From Muricauda sp. SCSIO 64092 (lineage in GTDB: Bacteria; Bacteroidota; Bacteroidia; Flavobacteriales; Flavobacteriaceae): a stretch of 64,000 bases of DNA. The notes below the pieces were generated by a model. It was given only the letters and a program-made list of their open reading frames with translations. It made no database searches and was not told the DNA's origin. The stretch covers positions 5,470,501-5,534,500 of the forward strand of contig NZ_CP095413.1 in the NCBI RefSeq assembly GCF_023016285.1. The letters run 5' to 3'. The position numbers were made by a program, and so were the translations under genes. Positions 53,908 to 62,338 of the stretch are shown here, piece after piece; the first letter of the stretch is position 1; each line of letters starts with the position of its first letter.

Positions 53908-55128
53908 TTATTGATTTATTAAATAATTGATAATGGCCGATTGCATATAATATGTCCGTATCGACCCGATTTGATTTACTTGAAACTTTAACTGCAATTC
54001 CTGAATATCCAGGACATCGTTAAAATCTATGGTGCCCGTCTCATAATTCTTGATTAGGATTTCCTCGGCATCTTTCGCCCGGGCAAGATTTTTTTCCTGA
54101 ATATTGAATTTTATCCGTGCCTGGTTACGTTGTGATCTTGCATTTGAGAAAGCCGTTTGCAGGGTGTTCAAACGCTCGCTTTTTTGTGATGCTATCTCCA
54201 ACTGTTTCAATTCATTCTGTTTGGAAATAGAATTGTACTTTTTGTTGAAAATGGGAATGGAAAGTGAGACCATGGGCATCACGATATCCTTGCCGTTATC
54301 GCTGAAGGTCATATCAGGTCGCTCGGAAACAGGCATATAATCCAACCCAAAACCGATATTAGGTGCACTTTCCTTTTGGTTGAGCAATTCTGATTGCTCA
54401 ATGGACTCATAGAGCTTATCGTATTTGAGCAGTTCGGGATTGAGTGCCAGTCCTTCCTCATCATAGATAGCATCTTCCGTTGGGATGGTCATTTCGGGAA
54501 CAACTTCGACACCAATGCTTTCCTTTCGGTTCAAGAGATTGTTGAAGCTGGCCTGTTCTGCCAAATAATCTTCCTGCAAGACTTCCCTTTGCTGTTGCAG
54601 TTCATTCTGGCGAATTTGCAATCGCAGGACATCAACAGCAGAGGCTTTACCGACTTCCACGGAAGTCAATGCCAACTGTTCATAGGTCCGCAATAGTTGA
54701 ATATTCTCATTCAGAACACTTTGCTTGGCCTTGTTCGCATATAGACTGTAATACGATTGGGCTACGGAAAGTGCCAGTTTACGTTTGGCAATAACGATTT
54801 CCACAAATTCAGTTTCCGCCATCGAACTGGCATAGTTTTCCCTTGCCGTTATTGTTCCGAACCATGGCAACATTTGGGAAACCGAGAAGCGTGCACGTTG
54901 CGCACCTGTCCTGGTTTCGGGTTCGCTCACAAAATAGCCGGCGCTGACCGTGGTGTTTGGCAAGGTATTTACCTCGTTTACCTTTTCTTGGGCAATATTA
55001 TATCGCAGTTCGTAGGCCTGAATATCCGGATTGTTCGTTTCGGCTTCCCGAATATAGGACTCTAGTTCTTGCGCTCTAGCAAAAGTAGAAACAAACAAAA
55101 TGCTCATAACGATTAGTATATACTTCAT
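53908..55128 (-). CDS. cusC: TolC-family outer-membrane efflux protein
   Basis: 406 aa with a signal peptide (ILIVMSILFVSTFARA). Two outer-membrane-factor repeats are visible as long amphipathic helices with LSVAQSYYSLYANKAKQSVL and the paired C-terminal NYETGTIDFNDVLDIQELQLK. It forms the outer-membrane channel for the CusA/CusB pump. It overlaps cusA by 4 nt (ATGA), indicating coupled translation. Confidence 0.92.
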   Translation of the reverse strand: MKYILIVMSILFVSTFARAQELESYIREAETNNPDIQAYELRYNIAQEKVNEVNTLPNTTVSAGYFVSEPETRTGAQRARFSVSQMLPWFGTITARENYASSMAETEFVEIVIAKRKLALSVAQSYYSLYANKAKQSVLNENIQLLRTYEQLALTSVEVGKASAVDVLRLQIRQNELQQQREVLQEDYLAEQASFNNLLNRKESIGVEVVPEMTIPTEDAIYDEEGLALNPELLKYDKLYESIEQSELLNQKESAPNIGFGLDYMPVSERPDMTFSDNGKDIVMPMVSLSIPIFNKKYNSISKQNELKQLEIASQKSERLNTLQTAFSNARSQRNQARIKFNIQEKNLARAKDAEEILIKNYETGTIDFNDVLDIQELQLKFQVNQIGSIRTYYMQSAIINYLINQ

Positions 55129-58100
55129 TTGTCCGCTTTTTTAAGTTGAACTTCTTTTTTCATACTGAACAGTACCGGAACCACAAACAGGGTAATCAGG
55201 GCTATCAACATCCCGCCAAAACTCGGTATGGCCATCGGTATCATAATATCGCTTCCACGACCTGTAGACGTTAAGATGGGCAGCAAGGCCAATAGGGTCG
55301 TTGCCGTGGTCATCAAACAAGGGCGGATCCGTTTTTCGCCTGCTTCCACCACCGAATCACGGATTTCCTTTTTGTTCTCGGGGGTGTTTCGGTCAAACGT
55401 TTGTGTGAGGTAGGTAGCCATTACCACGCCGTCATCGGTAGCAATACCAAATAGGGCGATGAATCCTACCCATACCGCCACACTTAAATTGATGGTATGC
55501 ATCTGGAACAAATCCCGTAAATTTTCCCCGAAGAAATTAAAGTTTAGGAACCAGTCCTGACCATACAACCAAATCATAAGGAAACCACCCGCAAAGGCAA
55601 CGGCGATTCCCGTAAATACCATTAGCGAAGTACCGACGGAACGGAACTGGAAATATAAAATCAAAAAGATAATGATGAGTGCCAAGGGCACGACCACGGA
55701 CAATGTCTTTTCTGCCCGTAGCTGGTTTTCATAGGTTCCTGTAAAGGCATAATTGATACTCTTTGGCACGGTCAAATCGCCACTATCGATTTTTTCCTGA
55801 ATCAAGGCTTGGGCATTTTCCACTACATCCACTTCGGCAAAACCATCAAGTTTGTCGAACAACACGTAGCCTACCAAGAAGGTGTCCTCACTTTTGATGG
55901 CCTGTGGACCCTGTTCGTAACGAATATCCACCAATTCTCCAAGAGGAACGGGACTGCCTTTTTCCACAGGTACATAGATGTTTTTTAAATCCGTCGGGTT
56001 CTCACGAAGCTCGCGAGGGTAGCGTACTCGAACGGCATAGCGTTCCCGACCTTCAACAGTCTGGGTCAAGGGCATTCCTCCGACTGCTACTTGTAAAATT
56101 TCCTGAACATCCATAATGGAAATCCCGTACCGCACCAATTGTTCCCTTTTGATGTCAATAAGCAGATAAGGCTTGCCAACAATACGGTCGGCAAAAACGG
56201 CTTGTTCCTTAACACCCTTGGCCTGTTTAAGAATTTCTTCGAGTTGAAGCCCGAATGCCTCGATTTCCTGTAAGTCCTGTCCTTTTACCTTGATGCCCAT
56301 AGGCGCACGCATTCCCGTTTGGAGCATCACCAATCGTGTTTCAATGGGCTGTAACTTGGGTGCTGAAGTTACGCCTGGCAATTTCGTGACCCGAACGATT
56401 TCATTCCAAATATCGTCCGGACTTTCAATCTCGGGTCGCCAGTTGCGGTAGTATTCACCATCATCATCGGGAATCAATTCGTTTCTTGTCGCGGATGTTT
56501 GCAATTGGGAAGCTTCATAATCGCCGTCATCGGCTATATCGTTATTCGGGTTGATGATAAGCTTGTCATTTTTAAGAATGAACAGCCCATCATCGTTTAC
56601 TTTGTATCGTTGGGGTTTTCCGCTTTCGTTCAGCATGTATTCCGGCTTATACTGAATGACGTTTTCGTACATTGATAGCGGTGCAGGGTCAAGGGCGGAT
56701 TCGGTTCTGCCCGCTTTCCCTACCACTGTTTCAATTTCCGGGATGGTCGCCACGGCCATATCCAATTGCTGCAATACCCGTTTGTTCTCTTCGACCCCTG
56801 CGTGCGGAAGCGATGTTGGCATCAACAGGAAAGAACCTTCATTGAGGGAGGGCATAAATTCCTTGCCCGTATTCTGCATAATCAATACCCCGAAAATGAC
56901 AATTAGTGTTGGGACGGATAGGAACAGCAATTTGTTTCGTAATGCCCACCTAAGAATACGGGTGTAACAATGTCGGAACACCCAGAATGTAACCAAAAGA
57001 CCAAAGGAAATGATACTCACAAAAATCAGGTTCATTAGTACACTTCGGTCAAAACCCAATGGGCGCCAATACACCGCAAGAAGAGATACAATAGTGGCGG
57101 CCGATAATACGATGGTGGCCAGGTTGAATCGCTTTTGAGAAAGCATCCCTAAAGAAGTAAGGATTGTAATGATGCCAAAACCTACCAATACCAATCCCAG
57201 CCAGTACCCCAAAAAGATGAAAACTATTCCTGTAATGATCAGGGCTGTGTTAATGGCATATCGATACCAATGTTTTAGATTTTGTTTTTTGAAAATAGAT
57301 GCTGCAAATGGGGGTATAAGGAAAAGGGCAATGATAATTGAAGCTACCAATGCCATTGTTTTTGTAAACGCCAGCGGACGGAATAGTTTTCCTTCGGCAC
57401 CTATCATTGTAAATACTGGGATAAAACTGATAATAGTCGTAAGTACAGCGGTCAATATGGCCCCGGAAACTTCTGCCGTGGCATCGTAAACCACCGCATT
57501 AATGGGTAATTGCGCATTACTCCCTTTTTCTCGATTATCGGCCATGTGCCTTATAATGTTTTCGGTGAGGATAACGGCCACATCAACCATTGTCCCTATG
57601 GCTATGGCAATACCCGAAAGGGCCACGATGTTTGCATCTACGTTAAAAAATTTCATCGAGATAAAGACCATTAGAACGGCTACCGGCAATAATCCTGAAA
57701 TCAAAACCGAAGCCCTTAGATTAAAGACCATGACCACGATGACCAGTACCGTAATCAATATCTGCAACGTCAAAGCTTCTTTAAGTGTTCCCAGAGTTTC
57801 TTGTATGAGTTCGGTCCTGTCATAGAAGGGAACAATGGTAACCTGTGAGTTGCGGCCGTCCGATAGTTCCTTTGTAGGTAAACCTGAAGAGATTTCGGCA
57901 ATTTGGTCTTTGACATTATTGATGACCTGCAACGGATTTGCACCGTAGCGTGCCACGACCACACCGCCCACAACTTCGGCACCTTCCTTGTCCAAAATGC
58001 CTCTGCGGGTTGCTGGCCCCAAGCTGACTTTCCCAACATCCTTAATTCGGATAGAAGTAAAATTCTCTGAAGTAACGACTGCGTTTTCGATATCGACAAT

Positions 58101-58871
58101 AGATTTCACATAACCCAGACCCCGAACAAGGTATTCAGCCTGGTTCATTTCCAAAGTCTGTGCGCCAATGTCCCTGTTACTCTCTTTTACGGCCTTTACA
58201 ATATCGGCCAGACCGATGTTATATTGGCGCATCAATTCTGGGTTTACATCCACCTGATATTCTTGGACATAACCACCGATAGACGCTACCTCCGAAACGC
58301 CGCTAGCGGATGACAGCGCATATTTAACGTAGTAATCCTGAATGCTACGAAGTTCTTGCAAATCCCATCCTCCGGTAACATTGCCCTCTTTGTCCCGGCC
58401 TTCCAGCGTATACCAAAAAATCTGGCCCAAGCCCGTGGCATCTGGTCCCAAGGCAGGATTGACACCTTCAGGCAACAAGCCGCTTGGTAATGAGTTTAGT
58501 TTTTCGAGAATACGGCTACGGCTCCAATAGAATTCTATATCTTCCTCAAAAATGATATAGATGCTTGAAAACCCGAACATCGAAGAGCTACGAATGGTCT
58601 TTACCCCTGGTATTCCTAATAGGGAAGTAGTTAGCGGATAGGTGATTTGGTCTTCAATGTCCTGTGGCGAACGACCATCCCATTTGGTAAAAACAATCTG
58701 TTGGTTTTCACCAATATCCGGTATGGCATCCACTGCTACGGGGTCACTTGGCAGTATACCGGTTTCCCAATCAAATGGTGCATTCACGATACCCCAACCC
58801 ACAAATAACGAGAGCATCAGTACCGCAATGAGTTTGTTTTCTATTAGAAATTTTATGCCTTTGTTCAGCAT
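55125..58871 (-). CDS. cusA: CusA/CzcA-type heavy-metal RND efflux pump
   Basis: 1248 aa, about 200 longer than E. coli CusA (1047). HME-RND hallmarks are present: PDIGENQQIVFTKWDGRSPQ, GTMVDVAVILTENIIRH and GIATDDGVVMATYLTQTF, together with the two large periplasmic loops. Extra material includes additional hydrophobic helices between the N- and C-terminal halves (residues about 535-655) and an acidic periplasmic insert (IADDGDYEASQLQ, ELIPDDDGEYY). It drives proton-coupled export of Cu(I)/Ag(I) or similar cations. The neighbourhood favours copper. The gene overlaps cusC by 4 nt. Confidence 0.95.
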   Translation of the reverse strand: MLNKGIKFLIENKLIAVLMLSLFVGWGIVNAPFDWETGILPSDPVAVDAIPDIGENQQIVFTKWDGRSPQDIEDQITYPLTTSLLGIPGVKTIRSSSMFGFSSIYIIFEEDIEFYWSRSRILEKLNSLPSGLLPEGVNPALGPDATGLGQIFWYTLEGRDKEGNVTGGWDLQELRSIQDYYVKYALSSASGVSEVASIGGYVQEYQVDVNPELMRQYNIGLADIVKAVKESNRDIGAQTLEMNQAEYLVRGLGYVKSIVDIENAVVTSENFTSIRIKDVGKVSLGPATRRGILDKEGAEVVGGVVVARYGANPLQVINNVKDQIAEISSGLPTKELSDGRNSQVTIVPFYDRTELIQETLGTLKEALTLQILITVLVIVVMVFNLRASVLISGLLPVAVLMVFISMKFFNVDANIVALSGIAIAIGTMVDVAVILTENIIRHMADNREKGSNAQLPINAVVYDATAEVSGAILTAVLTTIISFIPVFTMIGAEGKLFRPLAFTKTMALVASIIIALFLIPPFAASIFKKQNLKHWYRYAINTALIITGIVFIFLGYWLGLVLVGFGIITILTSLGMLSQKRFNLATIVLSAATIVSLLAVYWRPLGFDRSVLMNLIFVSIISFGLLVTFWVFRHCYTRILRWALRNKLLFLSVPTLIVIFGVLIMQNTGKEFMPSLNEGSFLLMPTSLPHAGVEENKRVLQQLDMAVATIPEIETVVGKAGRTESALDPAPLSMYENVIQYKPEYMLNESGKPQRYKVNDDGLFILKNDKLIINPNNDIADDGDYEASQLQTSATRNELIPDDDGEYYRNWRPEIESPDDIWNEIVRVTKLPGVTSAPKLQPIETRLVMLQTGMRAPMGIKVKGQDLQEIEAFGLQLEEILKQAKGVKEQAVFADRIVGKPYLLIDIKREQLVRYGISIMDVQEILQVAVGGMPLTQTVEGRERYAVRVRYPRELRENPTDLKNIYVPVEKGSPVPLGELVDIRYEQGPQAIKSEDTFLVGYVLFDKLDGFAEVDVVENAQALIQEKIDSGDLTVPKSINYAFTGTYENQLRAEKTLSVVVPLALIIIFLILYFQFRSVGTSLMVFTGIAVAFAGGFLMIWLYGQDWFLNFNFFGENLRDLFQMHTINLSVAVWVGFIALFGIATDDGVVMATYLTQTFDRNTPENKKEIRDSVVEAGEKRIRPCLMTTATTLLALLPILTSTGRGSDIMIPMAIPSFGGMLIALITLFVVPVLFSMKKEVQLKKADK

Positions 58872-58989
58872 GGAAAGTGATAATTAGACAGTTAAACAAA
58901 TAGGTTGTTTTGTGGTATTTTCAAAACAGAACACAACAAAACGAGCCCAGCGCTTAAAACCGCAGGGCAATAAGATCACTGTCTAAAAA

Positions 58990-59412
58990 TCAAATTAAAA
59001 AAGTCTGGTGTAGCACTTGTACATCCCATATCAGAGGAGGTGGGGAATAGTCCTTGAAAGGGACTATCTCTTTGTCAAAGCCTTCAAAAAGGTTGATATA
59101 GGAATGAGTGAAAGAGGCAAGAAAAATCTGTTGGTCCAAAGAAAGCTGGTCGAAGGATACTTTTAGGTCATCCTGCCCCTCAAAGACAACTTCCACATCG
59201 GAACAGCAGTTCATTTTCATTTCCATTATGGAACACTGGCCTGAGGTTTTGGTCATCTCAGCTTTCATCATACAGGTCTCTGCTTTTTGCATGAAACTAA
59301 AATCCACCAAGTGGTCTCCGCAATAGTGCATATCCAAGGTGAAAGACATCGTGGAGAACAACACTATCCCTGCCAATAAAAGGGACATTATTTTATGAAA
59401 AATGGCTTTCAT
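58990..59412 (-). CDS. HYC_CC_PP family protein
   Basis: 140 aa with an N-terminal signal or anchor (KIMSLLLAGIVLFSTMSFTL). It has the family's eponymous motifs: MHYCGDHLVDFS, MNCCSDVEVVF and YSPPPLIWD. Two further Met-rich Cys segments (AETCMMKAEMT, GQCSIMEMKM) suggest soft-metal binding. The family is Bacteroidota-specific and often sits beside copper-efflux genes. As the first gene of the leftward metal block (118 nt before cusA) it could be a periplasmic copper scavenger, which is inference. Confidence 0.88.
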   Translation of the reverse strand: MKAIFHKIMSLLLAGIVLFSTMSFTLDMHYCGDHLVDFSFMQKAETCMMKAEMTKTSGQCSIMEMKMNCCSDVEVVFEGQDDLKVSFDQLSLDQQIFLASFTHSYINLFEGFDKEIVPFKDYSPPPLIWDVQVLHQTFLI

Positions 59413-59560
59413 TTAAATGTAAAACTACAAAAATTTAACAATCGTATATGGGCTTTAAGAAATCTTTAGTTAACTCAAATGAAGAAAAAAGGATGAAAAA
59501 AGTACTATAAAATGAAGGTTTTCCGAGACCTTGGTCCCGGTGAAAATAGTTGAACCACTA

Positions 59561-60448
59561 TTATATTATCCGATTGACTTCATGCTCCGATTTATCGTGT
59601 TTCCAACGTTTATGGGTCCACAACCAGTACTGTGGGGCATTCAAAATATCTTTTTCCAATTGTTTTGTGAAACCTTTTGTGATTTCCCCTTGCTTTAGTT
59701 TGCAATGATTATCGGAAATAAGTGTAAAAACTACTTTGTATTGCCCACGCGCTACTTTTAAGTTTGAGCCTGCAATGATGGGCATGTCAAATTCCCTTGC
59801 CATTCTCTCTGCACCGTAAGCTACCGCCGTTTCCTGGTTTAAAAATGTGGTGAAGTGGGCTAGTTGCGATTTTCTCGGTGATTGATCGCTTCCAAAAATC
59901 ACCGCAAATTGCTCTTCTTTCTGCATTTTCATTTTTTGAAGAACCGAATCGATATTCAACATATGCAGTCCATATTTGGAACGACTTTCAGTAATCTTTT
60001 TTTCCCAAAACTTGTTCTTTAAAGGGGAATAAAGGGCCAAGGGGGTATGTTTGATCTGTCCTGCAACAGCAAGCGCGAACAATTCCCAACTGTTGTAATG
60101 GCCCCCTACCAAAACAACACTCTGTCCCTTGTGGAAATAGTGTTCCAACAATTCTACGTTGACAATTTTCATACGCCTCTTGGAGTCGGCCTCGGAAATG
60201 GTGAAGTTTTTTATGCTTTCCACGATCAGGTCGCCAAGATGTCTATAAAAAGCTCTTTCAATCCCACGTATCTCGGCTACCGATTTTTCAGGAAAGGAAC
60301 ATGTCAAATTATTTTTTACCACGGTCCTTCGATACCTAAATATTCGGTAAATGATAAAGTACAGCACATTGGAAATGCCGTACAACACAAAAAGTGGCAA
60401 ACGCGATATTGGCACAAGCAACAAATAGTAAATAAGTTTATCCATCAT
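59561..60448 (-). CDS. LpxL/HtrB-family lipid A biosynthesis acyltransferase
   Basis: 295 aa. N-terminal hydrophobic anchor (YYLLLVPISRLPLFVLYGIS). The acyltransferase block is VVLVGGHYNSWELFALAV, where His and Glu/Asp form the HX4E-type catalytic motif. VIFGSDQSPRK and PQYWLWTHKRWKH are further family signatures. It adds a secondary acyl chain to lipid A or a related lipid. There may be several paralogues in the genome. It is followed upstream, 7 nt away, by a small secreted protein gene on the same strand. Confidence 0.92.
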   Translation of the reverse strand: MMDKLIYYLLLVPISRLPLFVLYGISNVLYFIIYRIFRYRRTVVKNNLTCSFPEKSVAEIRGIERAFYRHLGDLIVESIKNFTISEADSKRRMKIVNVELLEHYFHKGQSVVLVGGHYNSWELFALAVAGQIKHTPLALYSPLKNKFWEKKITESRSKYGLHMLNIDSVLQKMKMQKEEQFAVIFGSDQSPRKSQLAHFTTFLNQETAVAYGAERMAREFDMPIIAGSNLKVARGQYKVVFTLISDNHCKLKQGEITKGFTKQLEKDILNAPQYWLWTHKRWKHDKSEHEVNRII

Positions 60449-60455
60449 AACCTGT

Positions 60456-60809
60456 TCATTCTTGAGGATGTTGCCCTGGCATAAGCTTTTGTAACCTTAT
60501 TACAGTTGATATCTCTTCACTACCACTGTTCCTCACAATAACATTCTCAACAAATGAAATCATGAAATTTTCCCCAACATGTTCATCCATGTGCAACGGA
60601 TATCTTTCAAATATGACCGATAGAATCTCATCAAAGACGACTATCTCTTCAATTCCTGGTGCTGTTTTGCAACAAAACGAATACCCTCCCTCAACACGTC
60701 CCAGATAAATCCCTTCAACTTGTTCGATCCGTGTTAATCCCTGTGAAACCGAAATGGAAAACGAGGTCAGAAATAATAAGGACAGTGCTATCTGATTGGT
60801 CATCTTCAT
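60456..60809 (-). CDS. Hypothetical small secreted protein
   Basis: 117 aa with a plausible signal peptide (TNQIALSLLFLTSFSISVSQ). The mature part of about 95 residues contains a vicinal Cys pair (GYSFCCKTAP) and FDEILSVIFERYPLHMDE. I recognise no family. It ends 7 nt before the LpxL-type gene, so the two are probably co-transcribed. Confidence 0.6.
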   Translation of the reverse strand: MKMTNQIALSLLFLTSFSISVSQGLTRIEQVEGIYLGRVEGGYSFCCKTAPGIEEIVVFDEILSVIFERYPLHMDEHVGENFMISFVENVIVRNSGSEEISTVIRLQKLMPGQHPQE

Positions 60810-61388
60810 CCCTGGTTTTGCTTAAAAATACTTGGCGGAAACGAGAGCGTCGAAAATAAATTGAGAATCTGTGAAGACCAAATAATCCGCGCTTTATAAA
60901 CTTAAACCTTGCGAACATACCACTAAATTCAGCAGCGTGCCCCAATACTATGTTAAATGTTAAGAATAAGCATTTAAAGTATAAACCGCACTTGGATTAA
61001 AATTTCCATAGCGGATTAATTTGCAAATACTCAGCTGCCGGTGTGATATGAAAGAGAAACTGGCTGTATGAAAAATAAAAAGGATAAAAGAGAGCGGTTC
61101 GGATTTAAATCCTTTCCTTTACAACAAATCACGGATCATGGACAACTATTGTTCCAATCCTTAAATAAAAAAGATAGCCCTCTCCTTCACCTATTTTCAA
61201 TTCCCAAGGACCGCTTCTTAGTTATTTTCTGCTTGAACCAATATTAACGTTTCAAATGCCATAAGGGCCAAAGTCCAAGGCTTGGTTTATCGGGGAACGT
61301 CCATTTCCTGGGCGTAATGGGAAGAACTTTGAAAAAATGATTCTTTAAAATGGTCTTGTCCATTTGATAACAATAAACGAGAGAAGAT
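60810..61388 (+). other. Long gap before the bS21 gene; one doubtful short ORF
   Basis: 579 bp with no recognised gene. The only candidate is a 59-codon plus-strand ORF (61068-61247, MKNKKDKRERFGFKSF start, ending FCLNQY). I recognise no homology, and its length is compatible with chance. No exact TAnnTTTG promoter with a -33 partner is seen; TCCATTTG at about 61358-61365 is a weak -7 candidate for the bS21 gene. Confidence 0.25.
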
Positions 61389-61565
61389 ATGCTGATAATC
61401 AAAAGGGTTCCCGGAGAGAACATTGAGAGAGCTCTGAAAAGATATAAGAACAAGGTACGGAATACCCAGCAGTTGAAACGTATCAAGCGTGATCAGGAGT
61501 TTACCAAAAAATCCAAGCGAAAAAGGGATAAGTTGGCTAAGGCCATCTATCGAAATCAGTATTAA
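61389..61565 (+). CDS. rpsU: Divergent bS21 ribosomal protein paralogue
   Basis: A 58-aa basic protein: MLIIKRVPGENIERALKRYK, then NKVRNTQQLKRIKRD and a Lys/Arg-rich tail ending YRNQY. The N-terminal half is clear bS21, including the GENIERALKRYK core that contacts the 16S platform. The tail differs from and is shorter than typical flavobacterial bS21 (about 64 aa), so it is probably a second copy. In Bacteroidota bS21 helps bury the 16S 3' tail (anti-Shine-Dalgarno). It is followed after 22 nt by a NYN-domain gene with a perfect Shine-Dalgarno sequence. Confidence 0.88.
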   Translation: MLIIKRVPGENIERALKRYKNKVRNTQQLKRIKRDQEFTKKSKRKRDKLAKAIYRNQY

Positions 61566-61572
61566 AAAAAAC

Positions 61573-61579
61573 AGGAGGA
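61573..61579 (+). promoter_or_regulatory. Perfect Shine-Dalgarno sequence of the NYN gene
   Basis: AGGAGGA lies 8-9 nt before the ATG at 61588, ideal spacing. Most genes in this window have no such sequence, in line with the known avoidance of SD-led initiation in Bacteroidota. It supports the ATG at 61588 and may make this gene sensitive to ribosomes with an exposed anti-SD. Confidence 0.8.
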
Positions 61580-61587
61580 ATAATTTT

Positions 61588-62322
61588 ATGGATAAAGATT
61601 TGAACCTTGCCGTTTTAATAGACGGTGACAATATTCCCTCCAAATATGTCAAGGAAATGTTGGAGGAAATCGCCAAATATGGAAATCCAAGCATTAAAAG
61701 GATATATGGGGATTGGACAAAACCAAGTTTGGCGAAATGGAAGGATGTCCTCTTAAAAAATGCGATCACACCGGTCCAACAATACGGATACACCACAGGT
61801 AAGAATGCAACCGACAGTGCAATGATTATAGATGCCATGGACATACTGTATTCCGGTAAGGTAGATGGCTTCTCGTTGGTCTCCAGTGACAGTGATTTTA
61901 CACGATTGGCCATACGGTTGAGAGAGGCGGGCATGACGGTTTTTGGCATTGGAGAGAAAAAGACCCCTGACCCTTTTATAGTTTCTTGTGACAAGTTCAT
62001 ATATCTTGAAATTCTGCAAAAAAACCATGTAGGGGAATCCAGTACCCCTCGGAAAAGTGATAAAGATAAAGTTGATACCATCACCCCAAGGGTCATTGAA
62101 CTTATCCTTGCCACTATCTCAGATGTGGAAGATGAGGAAGGTTGGGCATTCTTGGGGGAAGTGGGGACGCTCATACAAAAAAAGCAACCCAATTTTGACC
62201 CAAGGAACTACGGTTTTCGGAAACTGACACCCCTGGTCAAATCCTTGGATCAAATTGAAATTGTATCCAGAAAAAATCCAAAGGGAAGCGGGAATTTGAT
62301 CTACGTTCGGACAAGGTCGTAA
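61588..62322 (+). CDS. NYN-domain (PIN-like) putative RNase with OST-HTH/LOTUS domain
   Basis: 244 aa. The N-terminal NYN/LabA-type domain carries the acidic metal site: LAVLIDGDNIPSKYV (Asp12/Asp14), TGKNATDSAMIIDAMDILY and LVSSDSDFTRLAIRL. A C-terminal OST-HTH/LOTUS RNA-binding domain (TPRVIELILATISDVEDEEG, GYRKLTPLV-like NYGFRKLTPLVKSL) follows a charged linker. Family members cut or bind RNA; targets are unknown. The ATG at 61588 follows a strong SD; upstream in-frame sequence belongs to the bS21 gene in another frame. It sits between bS21 and a sigma-factor gene, all on the plus strand within 25 nt. Confidence 0.9.
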   Translation: MDKDLNLAVLIDGDNIPSKYVKEMLEEIAKYGNPSIKRIYGDWTKPSLAKWKDVLLKNAITPVQQYGYTTGKNATDSAMIIDAMDILYSGKVDGFSLVSSDSDFTRLAIRLREAGMTVFGIGEKKTPDPFIVSCDKFIYLEILQKNHVGESSTPRKSDKDKVDTITPRVIELILATISDVEDEEGWAFLGEVGTLIQKKQPNFDPRNYGFRKLTPLVKSLDQIEIVSRKNPKGSGNLIYVRTRS

Positions 62323-62338
62323 CGAAAATGTAAAAAAT

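Noticed and set aside
47417..59412. Metal-resistance block as an island with att repeats on both sides
   Set aside because: A tRNA-Ser 3' copy exists on the left (47.04 kb), but I found no matching copy near 59.4-60.4 kb and no integrase gene.
61287..62192. 301-codon ORF on the minus strand over the NYN gene
   Set aside because: Antisense to well-supported NYN-OST-HTH and bS21 genes and with no recognisable domain; a shadow frame.
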